A stretch of DNA of 64,000 nucleotides, taken from NCBI RefSeq assembly GCF_003996985.1, contig NZ_RJJX01000002.1, positions 124,001 through 188,000 on the forward strand, in the 5' to 3' direction. The position numbers and the translations under genes are program-made. How positions within the stretch are numbered: the stretch's first letter is position 1; every line of letters starts with the position of its first letter. The stretch comes from Ancylomarina longa (GTDB lineage: Bacteria > Bacteroidota > Bacteroidia > Bacteroidales > Marinifilaceae). Positions 9,373-18,484 of the stretch are shown piece after piece. The notes beneath the pieces are model-generated. The model was not told the DNA's origin and did not search any database. It saw nothing but the letters and a program-made list of their open reading frames with translations.

Positions 9373-9480
9373 ATGTCCGGTTCAGAACAAAAAGGTAACC
9401 CATCGGCTAGTCATCAACCGGCAGACTTTGACGAGACAAACTGGAAGAGGAGGCCGATGGGCCCTCGAATATACAACTAA
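9373..9480 (+). CDS. Candidate 35-residue small protein (or structured RNA) upstream of the HU-like gene
   Basis: An ATG at 9373 opens a 35-codon frame ending at TAA 9478-9480, with a hydrophilic product beginning MSGSEQKGNPSASHQ and ending PMGPRIYN. A strong GGGAGG at 9359-9364 lies 8 nt upstream, unusual in this phylum. The block is clearly richer in G+C than the surrounding DNA. The same stretch can fold: CCCATCGGC (9399-9407) pairs perfectly with GCCGATGGG (9453-9461), and CCGGTT (9377-9382) could pair with AACCGG (9416-9421) inside that loop as a pseudoknot. Whether the element is translated, a structured leader of the HU-like gene, or both cannot be decided here. No family is recognised. 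Confidence 0.4.
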   Translation: MSGSEQKGNPSASHQPADFDETNWKRRPMGPRIYN

Positions 9481-9601
9481 ATCGTAATATTATTAGACTC
9501 TGGTTCTAATTCACACTCAAGTAAATAATTATTAGGGCAGATAAGTTTATAGAAAAAATTACAACCAATCTATAATATTGCTATTTAAAAATCTTGTTGA
9601 T

Positions 9602-9988
9602 ATGACAATAAAATATAAAGTCATAGAAAGAGGCCAACCAGGCGTTGTGGGTGGTGGCGAGAAAAAATTCTATGCAAATACAATTAGTAATGGTGAACTT
9701 ACACTTGAAAAACTAACCAAACGTATTGCTCAAAACAGTACCGTTGGTGGAGCAGATATCCGTGCGGTATTATACGCAATGGTAGAAGTCATGCAAGATG
9801 CCCTGGATGAAGGATCAATCGTTCGTCTTGGCGATCTGGGTAGTCTTCGTGTAAGTATTAGCAGCAATGGAGAAACCTCTAAAGATGAGGTCAACACACA
9901 ATCCATTAAAAATGCTAAAACCATTTTTACTCCAGGAAAAGAATTAAAGAAAATGCTTAAAAATTTGGAGTACGAAAAGGTAGAATAA
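9602..9988 (+). CDS. HU-family (HU-HIG type) DNA-binding protein
   Basis: A 128-residue protein of the Bacteroidota-specific HU-related family (TIGR01201/HU-HIG). It has an HU-like fold with an N-terminal extension (MTIKYKVIERGQPG), the helical part LEKLTKRIAQNSTVGGADIRAVLYAMVEVMQDALDEG, and the conserved GSIVRLGDLGSLRVSISSNG strand region. It is probably a nucleoid-associated or DNA-bending protein. The ATG at 9602 is preferred over 9578 because family members start at this point. A strong terminator follows at 10056-10098, so the gene is transcribed alone or with the small element upstream. Confidence 0.88.
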   Translation: MTIKYKVIERGQPGVVGGGEKKFYANTISNGELTLEKLTKRIAQNSTVGGADIRAVLYAMVEVMQDALDEGSIVRLGDLGSLRVSISSNGETSKDEVNTQSIKNAKTIFTPGKELKKMLKNLEYEKVE

Positions 9989-10055
9989 TACTCAATCTTA
10001 CCTGCCCTAAAAAGCGTGCTTATGTTTTTATAAAAACATCCTTACGTTTTCATTA

Positions 10056-10098
10056 AAACATGCTGAGGTTTTTATAAAAACCTCAGCATGTTTTTTTT
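10056..10098 (+). terminator. Strong intrinsic terminator after the HU-like gene
   Basis: A perfect inverted repeat of 19 bp per arm (10056-10093; ACATGCTGAGG arm outermost G+C part, AT-rich centre) is followed by eight T residues (10091-10098). A weaker palindrome, ATGTTTTTATAAAAACAT, lies just upstream at about 10022-10039. Confidence 0.85.
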
Positions 10099-10149
10099 AA
10101 TTAGTTATGTTTTTGCAAATCAGAAGATTCATAAACAATTCTTTTTCTA

Positions 10150-11481
10150 CTATATCTCACTATCCTTCCAATTGGCAAATTTCAAGTAGAGCAATGACGC
10201 AATTGCCAAAAATCCGGCATAAAAATATTCCGAAAGCCAAACGCCTGCTATAGAAAGCTGAAGCACCTGAATTAAAAAATAAACACCTGACAGATAACAG
10301 GAAAGAACAACAATCTCGATCATCATAGCGTGAAAAGTATTACCGGTTCCGGATACTCCATTAAATAGTGTTATTGCCAGCGGAAATATCATGGCTGCAC
10401 CAAAAATCACATATAAAACAGGTTTGGTTTCGGCAATAAGTGCAATTTCGTCGGTGTAAATTGATATTACCCAATTGGGTTGCAATAAACTAATCCCTAC
10501 CAGTGCAAAAACACAAAGCGTTGACATTTTAATGGTTCGCCAAATAACAGGCATTACTTCCTTATAGTTTCCTTCGCCAATAACCTGACTCACCAAGGTA
10601 TTTGCCGCCGAAGCGAAAGCCCACACCGGCACCATTATCAACACATAAATACTTCGGATGATATTGGAAATTGCCAATTGTCTCTCTCCCATTTTCTCCA
10701 CCAACAGAAAGAAAACAAACCAACAGCTTAGTGCCAAAAAGTTTTGTATCATCATCGGAAAGGATACTTTTAATAAACGGGAATACAAATCCCAATCAAT
10801 CTTCTCAAATCCGAATAAAGCGTATGTTTTTACCGGAACCTTTTTTAAGGTATAGATGATAAAATAGACCAACACACAAACTTCGGCAATCACCGAAGCC
10901 AAAGCAGCACCCTTAATTCCCATTTCCGGCAAACCAAATTTCCCGAAAATTAATGCGTAATCGAAGAAAATATTGATAATAGCCATAAAAGCCGTACTCC
11001 AGCTTATTACTTTAGTTTTGGCAATACCGATATAAAAAGCCCGGAAAAGCAAATTAACACAGGCAAATAAAATACCCCATGCACGAACCGAAATATAATC
11101 CAGGCTAGCTTGGTAAATAGCATCTGAATTTACAATTGCCTTTAGAATTGACGGGGCTTGTATCTCCATAAATCCGAGAAGCAGAATAGCCAAAACAATT
11201 AAAAAATAAAGTGCATGATCGAATGTCTTTCCTATTCGCTTATGATTTCCTTCTCCAAACCTTCGGGCAATTACAATCTGCGTACCCAGACCAAAGCCCC
11301 AACCTAACATTACTATGGCAAAATAAAAGATAGTAGCAATTGCAGCAGCACCCAGAGCAATTTCACTCAAATGCCCCAAAAAAGCTGTATCGGTTAGCGC
11401 AATTATATTTTGTGCCACACTCCCTAAAATAATGGGATAGGCAATCTTCCAAATATTTTTATAGTTGGTTTGTATGCTCAC
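10150..11481 (-). CDS. MATE-family efflux transporter
   Basis: A 443-residue inner-membrane exporter of the multidrug and toxic compound extrusion family, with about twelve hydrophobic helices in two homologous halves. The family start is clear (YKNIWKIAYPIILGSVAQNIIALTDTAFLGHLSEIALGAAA), and the glycine-rich GWGFGLGTQIVIARRFGEGN segment corresponds to the conserved loop before helix 3. Drug or metabolite export driven by H+ or Na+ is expected, but the substrate is unknown. It is single-gene, facing the same way as the downstream-numbered peptidase but separated from it by a strong terminator at 11496-11528. Confidence 0.9.
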   Translation of the reverse strand: MSIQTNYKNIWKIAYPIILGSVAQNIIALTDTAFLGHLSEIALGAAAIATIFYFAIVMLGWGFGLGTQIVIARRFGEGNHKRIGKTFDHALYFLIVLAILLLGFMEIQAPSILKAIVNSDAIYQASLDYISVRAWGILFACVNLLFRAFYIGIAKTKVISWSTAFMAIINIFFDYALIFGKFGLPEMGIKGAALASVIAEVCVLVYFIIYTLKKVPVKTYALFGFEKIDWDLYSRLLKVSFPMMIQNFLALSCWFVFFLLVEKMGERQLAISNIIRSIYVLIMVPVWAFASAANTLVSQVIGEGNYKEVMPVIWRTIKMSTLCVFALVGISLLQPNWVISIYTDEIALIAETKPVLYVIFGAAMIFPLAITLFNGVSGTGNTFHAMMIEIVVLSCYLSGVYFLIQVLQLSIAGVWLSEYFYAGFLAIASLLYLKFANWKDSEI

Positions 11482-11495
11482 GTTAAGTTTGGATT

Positions 11496-11528
11496 AAAAA
11501 AAACCGGCTCTCAAAAGTGAGAACCGGC
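11496..11528 (-). terminator. Intrinsic terminator of the DPP-IV gene
   Basis: In the minus direction CCGGTTCTCA pairs with TGAGAGCCGG around a short loop and is followed by eight T residues (A-run 11496-11503 on the plus strand). It lies 15-47 bp after the stop codon at 11543. Confidence 0.85.
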
Positions 11529-11542
11529 GAAAATTAATCTTT

Positions 11543-13699
11543 TTATTTTAAATAATCGTCAAAATAATTACTGACCTTTTGTTTGAGGTGGATGCGATCG
11601 CGGCCTCGAACATTGTGCTCGGCGCGCGGATAAGGGAAGTAATCCACCTGAACATTATTTTTGATACACTCGCGAATAAAATTCAAACTATTCTGCCAAA
11701 CTACAGTTTTATCAACGGCTCCCTGAATAATCAAAAGTTTTCCTTTCAAATCCTTTGCTTTGTTGATAAGAGAAGCCTTTGCATATCCTTCGGGATTTTC
11801 CTGCGGAGTATCCATATAGCGTTCGCCATACATCACCTCGTACCATTTCCAGTCGATAACAGGTCCACCGGCAACTGCAACCTTAAATACATCAGGATAA
11901 TTGGTGATTAATGAGATGGTCATAAATCCACCATAACTCCATCCATGAACTCCAACTCGATCCATATCTGCATAAGGTAATGTTCTTAAGAAATCAATAC
12001 CTTTCATCTGATCCGCCATTTCGGCCTGACCGCACTTACGATGTATTACTGCTTCAAATTCTTTTCCTCGATTAGAAGAACCACGATTATCAAGAATAAA
12101 CATCAAATAGCCATTCTGTGCCATATATTCCTCCCACAAACGGGTTCCGCCTAACCATCGGTTTGTTACCATTTGTGCATGCGGTCCACCATAAACATAT
12201 ACCACTACAGGATATTTCTTTGTAGGATCAAAATTTGCTGGCTTCACCATTCGGTAGTACAAATCGGTAGAATCATCAGCAGCTTTTATTTTTCCTAAGG
12301 AGATTTCCCCTAAGTTATAATCTGCCAATTTGTTTTCTGCTTTCACCAATTGCTTTATCACTTTTCCTTTGGTATCGCTTAAATTGATGATTCTTGGAAC
12401 ATTCAGACTACTATAATTATCTAACATATATTTACCATCGGCACTTACTTGCACATTGTGATAACCTTCGCTGCTAGTCAAACGATTTCTTTTACCTGAT
12501 TTTAAATTTACCTTATAGGCATGTCGCTCCAAAGGACTCACCTCTGTCGACATGTAAAAAAGGTTTTTTTCTGCCTTATCAAATCCTAATACTTTGGTAA
12601 CATCCCAATCACCTTTGGTTAATTGTTTAATCAATTTCCCTTCTGTATTGTACAGATATAAATGATTGTATCCATCCAGACTATTGGTCTGATAAATAAA
12701 TTGGTTGTCTTTATTCTTTAAGAAAATCAATTTATGTTGAGGCTCTACCCAGCGATCGTCTTTCTCCTCAAACAAAGTCTTTACGAATTTTCCGGTTGCA
12801 GCTTCATATTTGTTCATTTTCATGTGATCTGTAGCACGGTTCAAAACCTGAATATAGATATACTTACCTGCTAATCCCCAGGAAATATTGGTAAGATACT
12901 GATCACTTCCAAAGTCATCTGGTTGAATCCAGCTTGTAGCTTTGGTATTTAAATTATAAACTCCAAGACTTACTACCTCACTATCCATACCTGCCATTGG
13001 GTACTTAATCTCACGAAGTTTTCCTACTCTGGTATTAATATCCACCAAAGGGAAAGTACTTACTTTACTTTCATCTTTGCGATAAAAAGCCAATTGTCCG
13101 CCTTTTGGCGACCAGAAAATTCCGCCATCTATGCCATATTCGTTTCGACTTACAAATTGACCATTAACGATATTTTTATCTTGACTATTGGTTACCGCAG
13201 TTTCTTTTCCATCTAATCCACTAATAAATAAGTTATTCTCGATCGTATAGGCAATGTGTTTATTCTCTTCACAAAAATCCTTATTTTCTGCCTTTTTATT
13301 ATAATGCAATTGCATCACAATCTCCTTTTTTTCAAGATTATATTGCAACAAATCATTCTTGTCGTAAAATTGTATGCTAGCTACATCTACCCATGAGAAA
13401 TGAGGAAAACGCTTTAAAGTATCCAAACTATTAGTCTTCAAAACCTCATTCATTTGAGTCAAGCTCAATATCATCTCTGCATCATCCCCTTTGTTTGCAG
13501 CAAACAATTCGTTATTATCAACATAAGTATAGGTATTGCTATCTGCTTGCCAATTCAGCATAGATAGGCTTTCTGGATAAAATTTGCCCCATTGCCCCAG
13601 AATAGCATCTTCCATTGTCAATTTTTTTGACTGTGCCTGCACACCCGACAAAAAGCCGCAATAGATTAATAAATAGACTAAAAGGATTATTCTTTTCAT
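11543..13699 (-). CDS. Dipeptidyl-peptidase IV-like S9 serine peptidase
   Basis: A 718-residue exported peptidase cleaving Xaa-Pro or Xaa-Ala dipeptides from peptide N-termini. A signal peptide (MKRIILLVYLLIYCGFLSGVQAQ) precedes a beta-propeller domain (DPPIV_N) and a C-terminal alpha/beta-hydrolase domain. The catalytic triad is visible: S588 in GWSYGG, D663 in GAVDKT, H695 in AEHNVRG. The ATG at 13699 is chosen over an in-frame ATG at 13798, because the signal peptide then starts the protein and a promoter -7 element lies between the two. It is single-gene with its own terminator, probably periplasmic and used in peptide nutrition. Confidence 0.92.
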   Translation of the reverse strand: MKRIILLVYLLIYCGFLSGVQAQSKKLTMEDAILGQWGKFYPESLSMLNWQADSNTYTYVDNNELFAANKGDDAEMILSLTQMNEVLKTNSLDTLKRFPHFSWVDVASIQFYDKNDLLQYNLEKKEIVMQLHYNKKAENKDFCEENKHIAYTIENNLFISGLDGKETAVTNSQDKNIVNGQFVSRNEYGIDGGIFWSPKGGQLAFYRKDESKVSTFPLVDINTRVGKLREIKYPMAGMDSEVVSLGVYNLNTKATSWIQPDDFGSDQYLTNISWGLAGKYIYIQVLNRATDHMKMNKYEAATGKFVKTLFEEKDDRWVEPQHKLIFLKNKDNQFIYQTNSLDGYNHLYLYNTEGKLIKQLTKGDWDVTKVLGFDKAEKNLFYMSTEVSPLERHAYKVNLKSGKRNRLTSSEGYHNVQVSADGKYMLDNYSSLNVPRIINLSDTKGKVIKQLVKAENKLADYNLGEISLGKIKAADDSTDLYYRMVKPANFDPTKKYPVVVYVYGGPHAQMVTNRWLGGTRLWEEYMAQNGYLMFILDNRGSSNRGKEFEAVIHRKCGQAEMADQMKGIDFLRTLPYADMDRVGVHGWSYGGFMTISLITNYPDVFKVAVAGGPVIDWKWYEVMYGERYMDTPQENPEGYAKASLINKAKDLKGKLLIIQGAVDKTVVWQNSLNFIRECIKNNVQVDYFPYPRAEHNVRGRDRIHLKQKVSNYFDDYLK

Positions 13700-13743
13700 G
13701 GTATTCGGTTTGTTGTTATTTATATTATTATTTTTTTTGCCTT

Positions 13744-13751
13744 CAAATGTA
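13744..13751 (-). promoter_or_regulatory. -7 promoter element of the DPP-IV gene
   Basis: TACATTTG on the minus strand matches TAnnTTTG exactly and lies 45 bp before the chosen start codon. No convincing -33 TTG is seen at the usual distance. Confidence 0.45.
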
Positions 13752-13950
13752 TCCTTTTTCGTATAAACACAGTAAGAATGGTTGTATAAATTAAACAAGA
13801 AATCACCAATAAATTTAGATTAGTCTGAATTAGGATTGAATCAACTGAAATACAAAGAAGGCTTGAAAAGCTTGATAAGTGGGAAATTCTTCACTTTGAG
13901 AAACAGTTTTTTCTTCCTACATTGGCTTAATAATTTTTAAGTTACACAAG

Positions 13951-14883
13951 ATGCCAAAAAAAAGAATCCCGAATAGTATTAAATTTATCTTTCTAGTAGC
14001 GCTTGCTGCCATTGTGAGTTTTCTGATCTTTCAGCCTTCAGAAAAGCCAACGGAGGAGGCTAAAATTGAAAAAGTCACTGAAGCTGCTCTAATGAAAGAA
14101 ATAAAACCAAATGGAAATATTTTCAAGTACAATAATATCTTGTTTAGTATTCCATCTCCTTATCAAATATCATTGTTGATTGAAAAATCAGGAATTTCCT
14201 ATAACCGGGATTTACTGAATAAAACCAGCAAGGCAAGTGATTATGTAGATAATTTTAGCCAAGCAATAAATTTTGGAATTTATGGTTCTGATTTAGGATA
14301 CATCAATATTTACGGACAAACTCAGGATGCTGCCAGTTATTTTGCGGTATTAAAAATTATTTCTCAGGACATTGGCCTTTACGATGCGATGAATAAACAA
14401 ACAATTCAACGCATTGAGAATAATATTGAGAATCGTGACTCACTTCTTGTTATTGTTAGCGACACCTACCGCAATATTGACAATTATTTAAAGAAAAATA
14501 ATCGCGAAAATACAGGAGCTTTAATATTAGCAGGCGGATGGATTGAGTCTATATACTTGCTGACACAACAATTAAAGGATCATTCCCAACCGAAGTTAAT
14601 GACAAGAATTGCAGAACAAAAAAGACCTTTGGAAAATTTAATTAAGCTATTAGTTCCCTATTCCAATGAGTCAAAAAACTACTATTTTATCGTGGATCGC
14701 TTAATTGACTTGGCTTATACTTTTGATGAGATTGAAGAGCAATACACCTATGTTGCTCCGATTACGGATTCACATAAAAAACTAACCGTCGTAAAAAGCA
14801 AATCGAAATTAAAAATGAATAAGAAGCAACTAGCTCAAATTACAGAAAAGGTTAAGATTATTCGCGAACACATTATCAAGTAA
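13951..14883 (+). CDS. Membrane-anchored protein of unknown function, first gene of ABC-transporter unit
   Basis: A 310-residue protein with basic residues MPKKRIPNSIK followed by one hydrophobic segment (about 12-28), so either a signal anchor or an uncleaved membrane helix. The rest is mostly alpha-helical and hydrophilic with an Ile/Tyr/Asn-rich composition, ending in a lysine-rich tail. No catalytic motif or named domain is recognised. It is followed at 21 bp by a small exported protein and then by a large ABC transporter on the same strand. This suggests one operon in which the two secreted proteins serve the transporter. Role in substrate capture or envelope maintenance is conjecture. 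Confidence 0.7.
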   Translation: MPKKRIPNSIKFIFLVALAAIVSFLIFQPSEKPTEEAKIEKVTEAALMKEIKPNGNIFKYNNILFSIPSPYQISLLIEKSGISYNRDLLNKTSKASDYVDNFSQAINFGIYGSDLGYINIYGQTQDAASYFAVLKIISQDIGLYDAMNKQTIQRIENNIENRDSLLVIVSDTYRNIDNYLKKNNRENTGALILAGGWIESIYLLTQQLKDHSQPKLMTRIAEQKRPLENLIKLLVPYSNESKNYYFIVDRLIDLAYTFDEIEEQYTYVAPITDSHKKLTVVKSKSKLKMNKKQLAQITEKVKIIREHIIK

Positions 14884-14904
14884 ACATCCGTAAAAAACTA
14901 CTTT

Positions 14905-15324
14905 ATGAATCGAAAATATACGATATTATTCTTTCTGCTTTTTTGGGGAATTAATTTTTCTGTAAAAGCACAATCTGATGTCACCCTTTCAAATTGCACA
15001 AAATATCTCGAGCCACAATTTATTTCTGATGGACAGGAATATAAAGCTTTATTATCGGGAGGTGAGATTGCTGAATTTCATACTACCTTTTATGCAGAAA
15101 ACTACTACCGTATTGTCGCTGCTACCGGTAAGGAAGAAAATAATGTAATATTCTCCATTTATGATGAGGAGAATCATTTACTATTTACCAATCGGGATCA
15201 TAAAAATTCCCCTTATTGGGATTTTCAATTCTCTAATACAATAAACTGTACGATTGAAGCCAAACTAAATCAAAAAAAGGTAAGCTCCGGATTCGTTTTA
15301 ATACTGATAGGATTCAAGCAATAA
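14905..15324 (+). CDS. Small exported protein of unknown function in ABC-transporter unit
   Basis: A 139-residue protein with a clear signal peptide (MNRKYTILFFLLFWGINFSVKAQ, cleavage expected after AQ). The mature part has few charged clusters and alternating beta-type segments such as NNVIFSIYDEENHLLFTN, suggesting a small beta-sandwich, possibly of the bacterial pre-peptidase-like type. One Cys occurs in SNCTKYL and one in INCTIEAK. No family is recognised with confidence. It lies 21 bp after the membrane-anchored protein and 39 bp before the ABC transporter, so co-transcription is likely. Confidence 0.7.
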   Translation: MNRKYTILFFLLFWGINFSVKAQSDVTLSNCTKYLEPQFISDGQEYKALLSGGEIAEFHTTFYAENYYRIVAATGKEENNVIFSIYDEENHLLFTNRDHKNSPYWDFQFSNTINCTIEAKLNQKKVSSGFVLILIGFKQ

Positions 15325-15363
15325 TTATTAACCTCTACTCTATTTCTATAACAAACCCATCCT

Positions 15364-18300
15364 ATGAGTGAAAGAATCCTTAAGGCTTTAATGCAACTCT
15401 TTGCCATCATTGCTCACCCACAAAGTTCAGCAAATGAGAGGCGCCGGATGGTATCTAAATATTTAAGGCATCAACTCGATCAGGAAACTGCAGATGAATA
15501 CCTGGCCTTGTATGATAAGCATTACGAAGAAAATCAAAAAAGAACCAATCGAAAATCCAAAATTAAGAAATACACCTCTGCCAGTTCGGTGCGAGTGCTT
15601 CGTATTTGTACTGAAATAAACGAGGAACTTATCGTTCGTCAGAAAGTTATTGTCCTTATTCAACTGTTGGAATTCCTCAAGTCAGAAGAGGAAATTAGCG
15701 AGCAAGAGTTTGCTTTTATAGAAACTGTCGCGGATACATTTAACTTACCTATTGATGGTTATCAGCGACTTAAAGATTTTGTTTTAAGTGATTTCGAGGA
15801 AATCAGCAGATCCAAAAGACTACTAACCATTAATCATAAAAATGAAAAACATGAACTGGGAGAGCATTATCAATCGATTAATTTAGTTGGAGAAATTAAG
15901 ATATTAAGATTGCAACGAGTAGATATGTTTGTGATGCGTTTCAAAGGTATCGAAGAATTATTCATGAATGGGCAATCCTTAAATCCGGAACGCGTGCATG
16001 TTCTCTCTCAAGGTTCATCTATTCGGAATCCAAAAATTGAACCAATCTATTTTAGCGATATAGTCACAACCTTTCACCGTGATGAAAACCAGAAAAGAGT
16101 AGTTTTTGAAGCCCAAAACATCGAATATCGTTTTAAGGAGAATAATATAGGAGTTCACAATCTTTCATTTAAAGAAGAATCGGGTAAAATGGTTGGCATC
16201 ATTGGATCCAGCGGAGCTGGTAAAACAACTCTACTTAATGTTCTTAATGGGTCTGCAAATCCCAATAATGGAAAGGTTCTTATTAATGGTTATAGTATCA
16301 CCGATGACAAGAAAACGTTGGAAGGTGTCGTCGGTCACGTATCGCAAGATGACCTGTTGATTGAATCATTAACCGTCTTCGAAAACCTGTATTTTAATGC
16401 TAAACTTTGTTTCGATAAATATAGTAGTTTTCAGCTGATAAGAATCGTTTTGAAGCTTCTGAAAGATTTAGGACTTTACGATGCACGAAATTTAAAAGTT
16501 GGAAATCCTTTAGATAAAAAAATTAGTGGTGGTCAAAGAAAAAGACTAAATATAGCTTTAGAACTTATTCGTGAACCATCGGTTCTTTTCCTGGATGAAC
16601 CAACATCTGGATTATCGTCGAGAGATTCAGCCAAAATAATGGATCTCCTGAAAAACCTAGCCTTAAAAGGCAAATTAATATTTGTGGTAATTCATCAGCC
16701 TGCATCAGACACGTTTAAAATGTTCGACCGCCTATTGGTTCTTGATACTGGCGGCTATCTGATATTTAATGGTAATCCGCTGGATGCTATCACTTATTTT
16801 AAATCACAATCCTTACGTGCCAACCGTACTGAAAGTGAGTGCTCCACCTGTGGAAATGTTGATGCCGATCAAATATTTAATATTGTAGAATCGGAAGTTT
16901 TGGATGAGTATGGAAATCCAACCCAAACAAGAAAAATAACGCCACAAGAATGGTATGAGCGATTTCAGACTGGAAATGAAAACCTTAAGCAAGTAACTGA
17001 CTCAAATGAGTTGCCTCCGGTCACCTTCAAAATTCCTTCAGTTTTCAAACAATTTATGGTTTTTGCCAAAAGAGATGTCATTTCAAAATTGGCAAACAGG
17101 CAATATCTGATAATTAATTTATTTGAAACACCGCTGCTTGCTTTCATACTATCCTACCTTATTAAGTATTATAATATTGATGCAGGGAATCAGTTAGGAT
17201 ACACCTTTAGTAATAACAGTAATCTTCCTGTGTATCTATTCATGGCTGTTATTGTTGCCTTATTTATAGGTTTAACTCTAAGTGCCGAGGAAATTATTAA
17301 GGATCGTAAAATATTAAAACGAGAACGTTTTTTAAACTTAAGCACTTCGAGTTATTTGCTATCTAAAATTGTAATTCTATTTATAATTTCAGCATTTCAG
17401 GCATTTTTATTCACCTTAATTGGAAATACAATATTGGAAATAAACGGTATGTTTTTTCATTATTGGTTTGCCTTGTTTAGTGCCTGGTGTTTTGCAAATA
17501 TGCTTGGATTAATAATTTCGGACAGTTTTAAAACAGTAATTACTATTTACATACTAATTCCATTTATTCTTATTCCTCAGTTAATTCTCAGTGGTATCAT
17601 AGTAAAATTTGATAAACTTAATCCCAATATATCTACTCCAAATTCAATTCCATGGTATGGAGAAATTATCACGGCAAGGTGGGCATATGAAGCTTTGGCA
17701 GTACATCAATTTAAAAACAATGAGTATGCCAAAAATTTCTATGTATATGAAAAATTGATGAGTAAAGCGGATTATAGGAAGAATTATTGGCTTCCAATAC
17801 TTAAAAATAAACTTAATGAATGTGAGCGCTACATCAATCATCCAGACAAACAGGAGAAATTGAAATCAAATTTAAGACTACTCCAAAATGAACTTTCAAT
17901 TGAAGACCTTAAAATTATAAATTTTCATTTTCAAGGCATTGAGAATCTTACGGTTGACAAATTAGACGAAACAACCATTGTTCAAGCGAGAGCCTATTTT
18001 GATAAGCTGAACCGCTATTATATCAATTTATACAATGTATCTAATCGTAAGAAGGACGAACATTTAATTGCATTACAAAAGAGTTTCGAAGACAAGAAAT
18101 CTTTTGTAAGGATGAAAAAATCTTATTCAAATGATCGTTTAACTGAATTTGTACGAAATAGCAATGACATAGAAAGAATTATTGAATACAAGGATAGACT
18201 GTATCAGAAAATTGATCCTATCTACAGAGATCCGGATGGATATTTTGTAAAAGCACACTTTTATGCTCCAAGAAAAAGAATATTTGGAATGTATTACGAC

Positions 18301-18432
18301 ACCTATTGGGTTAATATGATTGTAATCTGGCTGTCCAGTATATCGCTTTATATTGTACTTTACTATGGGTTGTTAAAAAAATTACTAAATATATTCGATC
18401 AAAAAATTCGTAAGCGAAAGCAAAATATTTAA
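15364..18432 (+). CDS. ABCG-like fused ATP-binding/permease transporter, 1022 residues
   Basis: A half-transporter with the eukaryote-like ABCG order: nucleotide-binding domain first, membrane domain second. The first ~150 residues are a helical TerB-like region. The ABC domain has Walker A GSSGAGKT (~281-288), signature SGGQRKR (~388-394) and Walker B VLFLDEPTSGL (~407-417) with HQP switch. The ABC-2 membrane domain covers roughly 575-780 with about five to six helices, followed by a ~190-residue helical insertion and a final helix near the C-terminus (VIWLSSISLYIVLYYGLL). Exported substrate is unknown. Cys-rich SECSTCGNVDAD (~495) lies between the domains. It ends the three-gene unit and is followed by an intrinsic terminator. 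Confidence 0.88.
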   Translation: MSERILKALMQLFAIIAHPQSSANERRRMVSKYLRHQLDQETADEYLALYDKHYEENQKRTNRKSKIKKYTSASSVRVLRICTEINEELIVRQKVIVLIQLLEFLKSEEEISEQEFAFIETVADTFNLPIDGYQRLKDFVLSDFEEISRSKRLLTINHKNEKHELGEHYQSINLVGEIKILRLQRVDMFVMRFKGIEELFMNGQSLNPERVHVLSQGSSIRNPKIEPIYFSDIVTTFHRDENQKRVVFEAQNIEYRFKENNIGVHNLSFKEESGKMVGIIGSSGAGKTTLLNVLNGSANPNNGKVLINGYSITDDKKTLEGVVGHVSQDDLLIESLTVFENLYFNAKLCFDKYSSFQLIRIVLKLLKDLGLYDARNLKVGNPLDKKISGGQRKRLNIALELIREPSVLFLDEPTSGLSSRDSAKIMDLLKNLALKGKLIFVVIHQPASDTFKMFDRLLVLDTGGYLIFNGNPLDAITYFKSQSLRANRTESECSTCGNVDADQIFNIVESEVLDEYGNPTQTRKITPQEWYERFQTGNENLKQVTDSNELPPVTFKIPSVFKQFMVFAKRDVISKLANRQYLIINLFETPLLAFILSYLIKYYNIDAGNQLGYTFSNNSNLPVYLFMAVIVALFIGLTLSAEEIIKDRKILKRERFLNLSTSSYLLSKIVILFIISAFQAFLFTLIGNTILEINGMFFHYWFALFSAWCFANMLGLIISDSFKTVITIYILIPFILIPQLILSGIIVKFDKLNPNISTPNSIPWYGEIITARWAYEALAVHQFKNNEYAKNFYVYEKLMSKADYRKNYWLPILKNKLNECERYINHPDKQEKLKSNLRLLQNELSIEDLKIINFHFQGIENLTVDKLDETTIVQARAYFDKLNRYYINLYNVSNRKKDEHLIALQKSFEDKKSFVRMKKSYSNDRLTEFVRNSNDIERIIEYKDRLYQKIDPIYRDPDGYFVKAHFYAPRKRIFGMYYDTYWVNMIVIWLSSISLYIVLYYGLLKKLLNIFDQKIRKRKQNI

Positions 18433-18433
18433 G

Positions 18434-18467
18434 CAAAAAAAAACGCAGGCAAATACCTGCGTTTTCT
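18434..18467. terminator. Bidirectional terminator between ABC and siaC-like genes
   Basis: AAACGCAGG (18441-18449) pairs with CCTGCGTTT (18456-18464) around a six-base loop. There is a T-run after it on the plus strand and an A-run before it, so it can end the ABC unit and the opposing siaC-like gene. Confidence 0.8.
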
Positions 18468-18484
18468 ATTATAATATTATTTTA

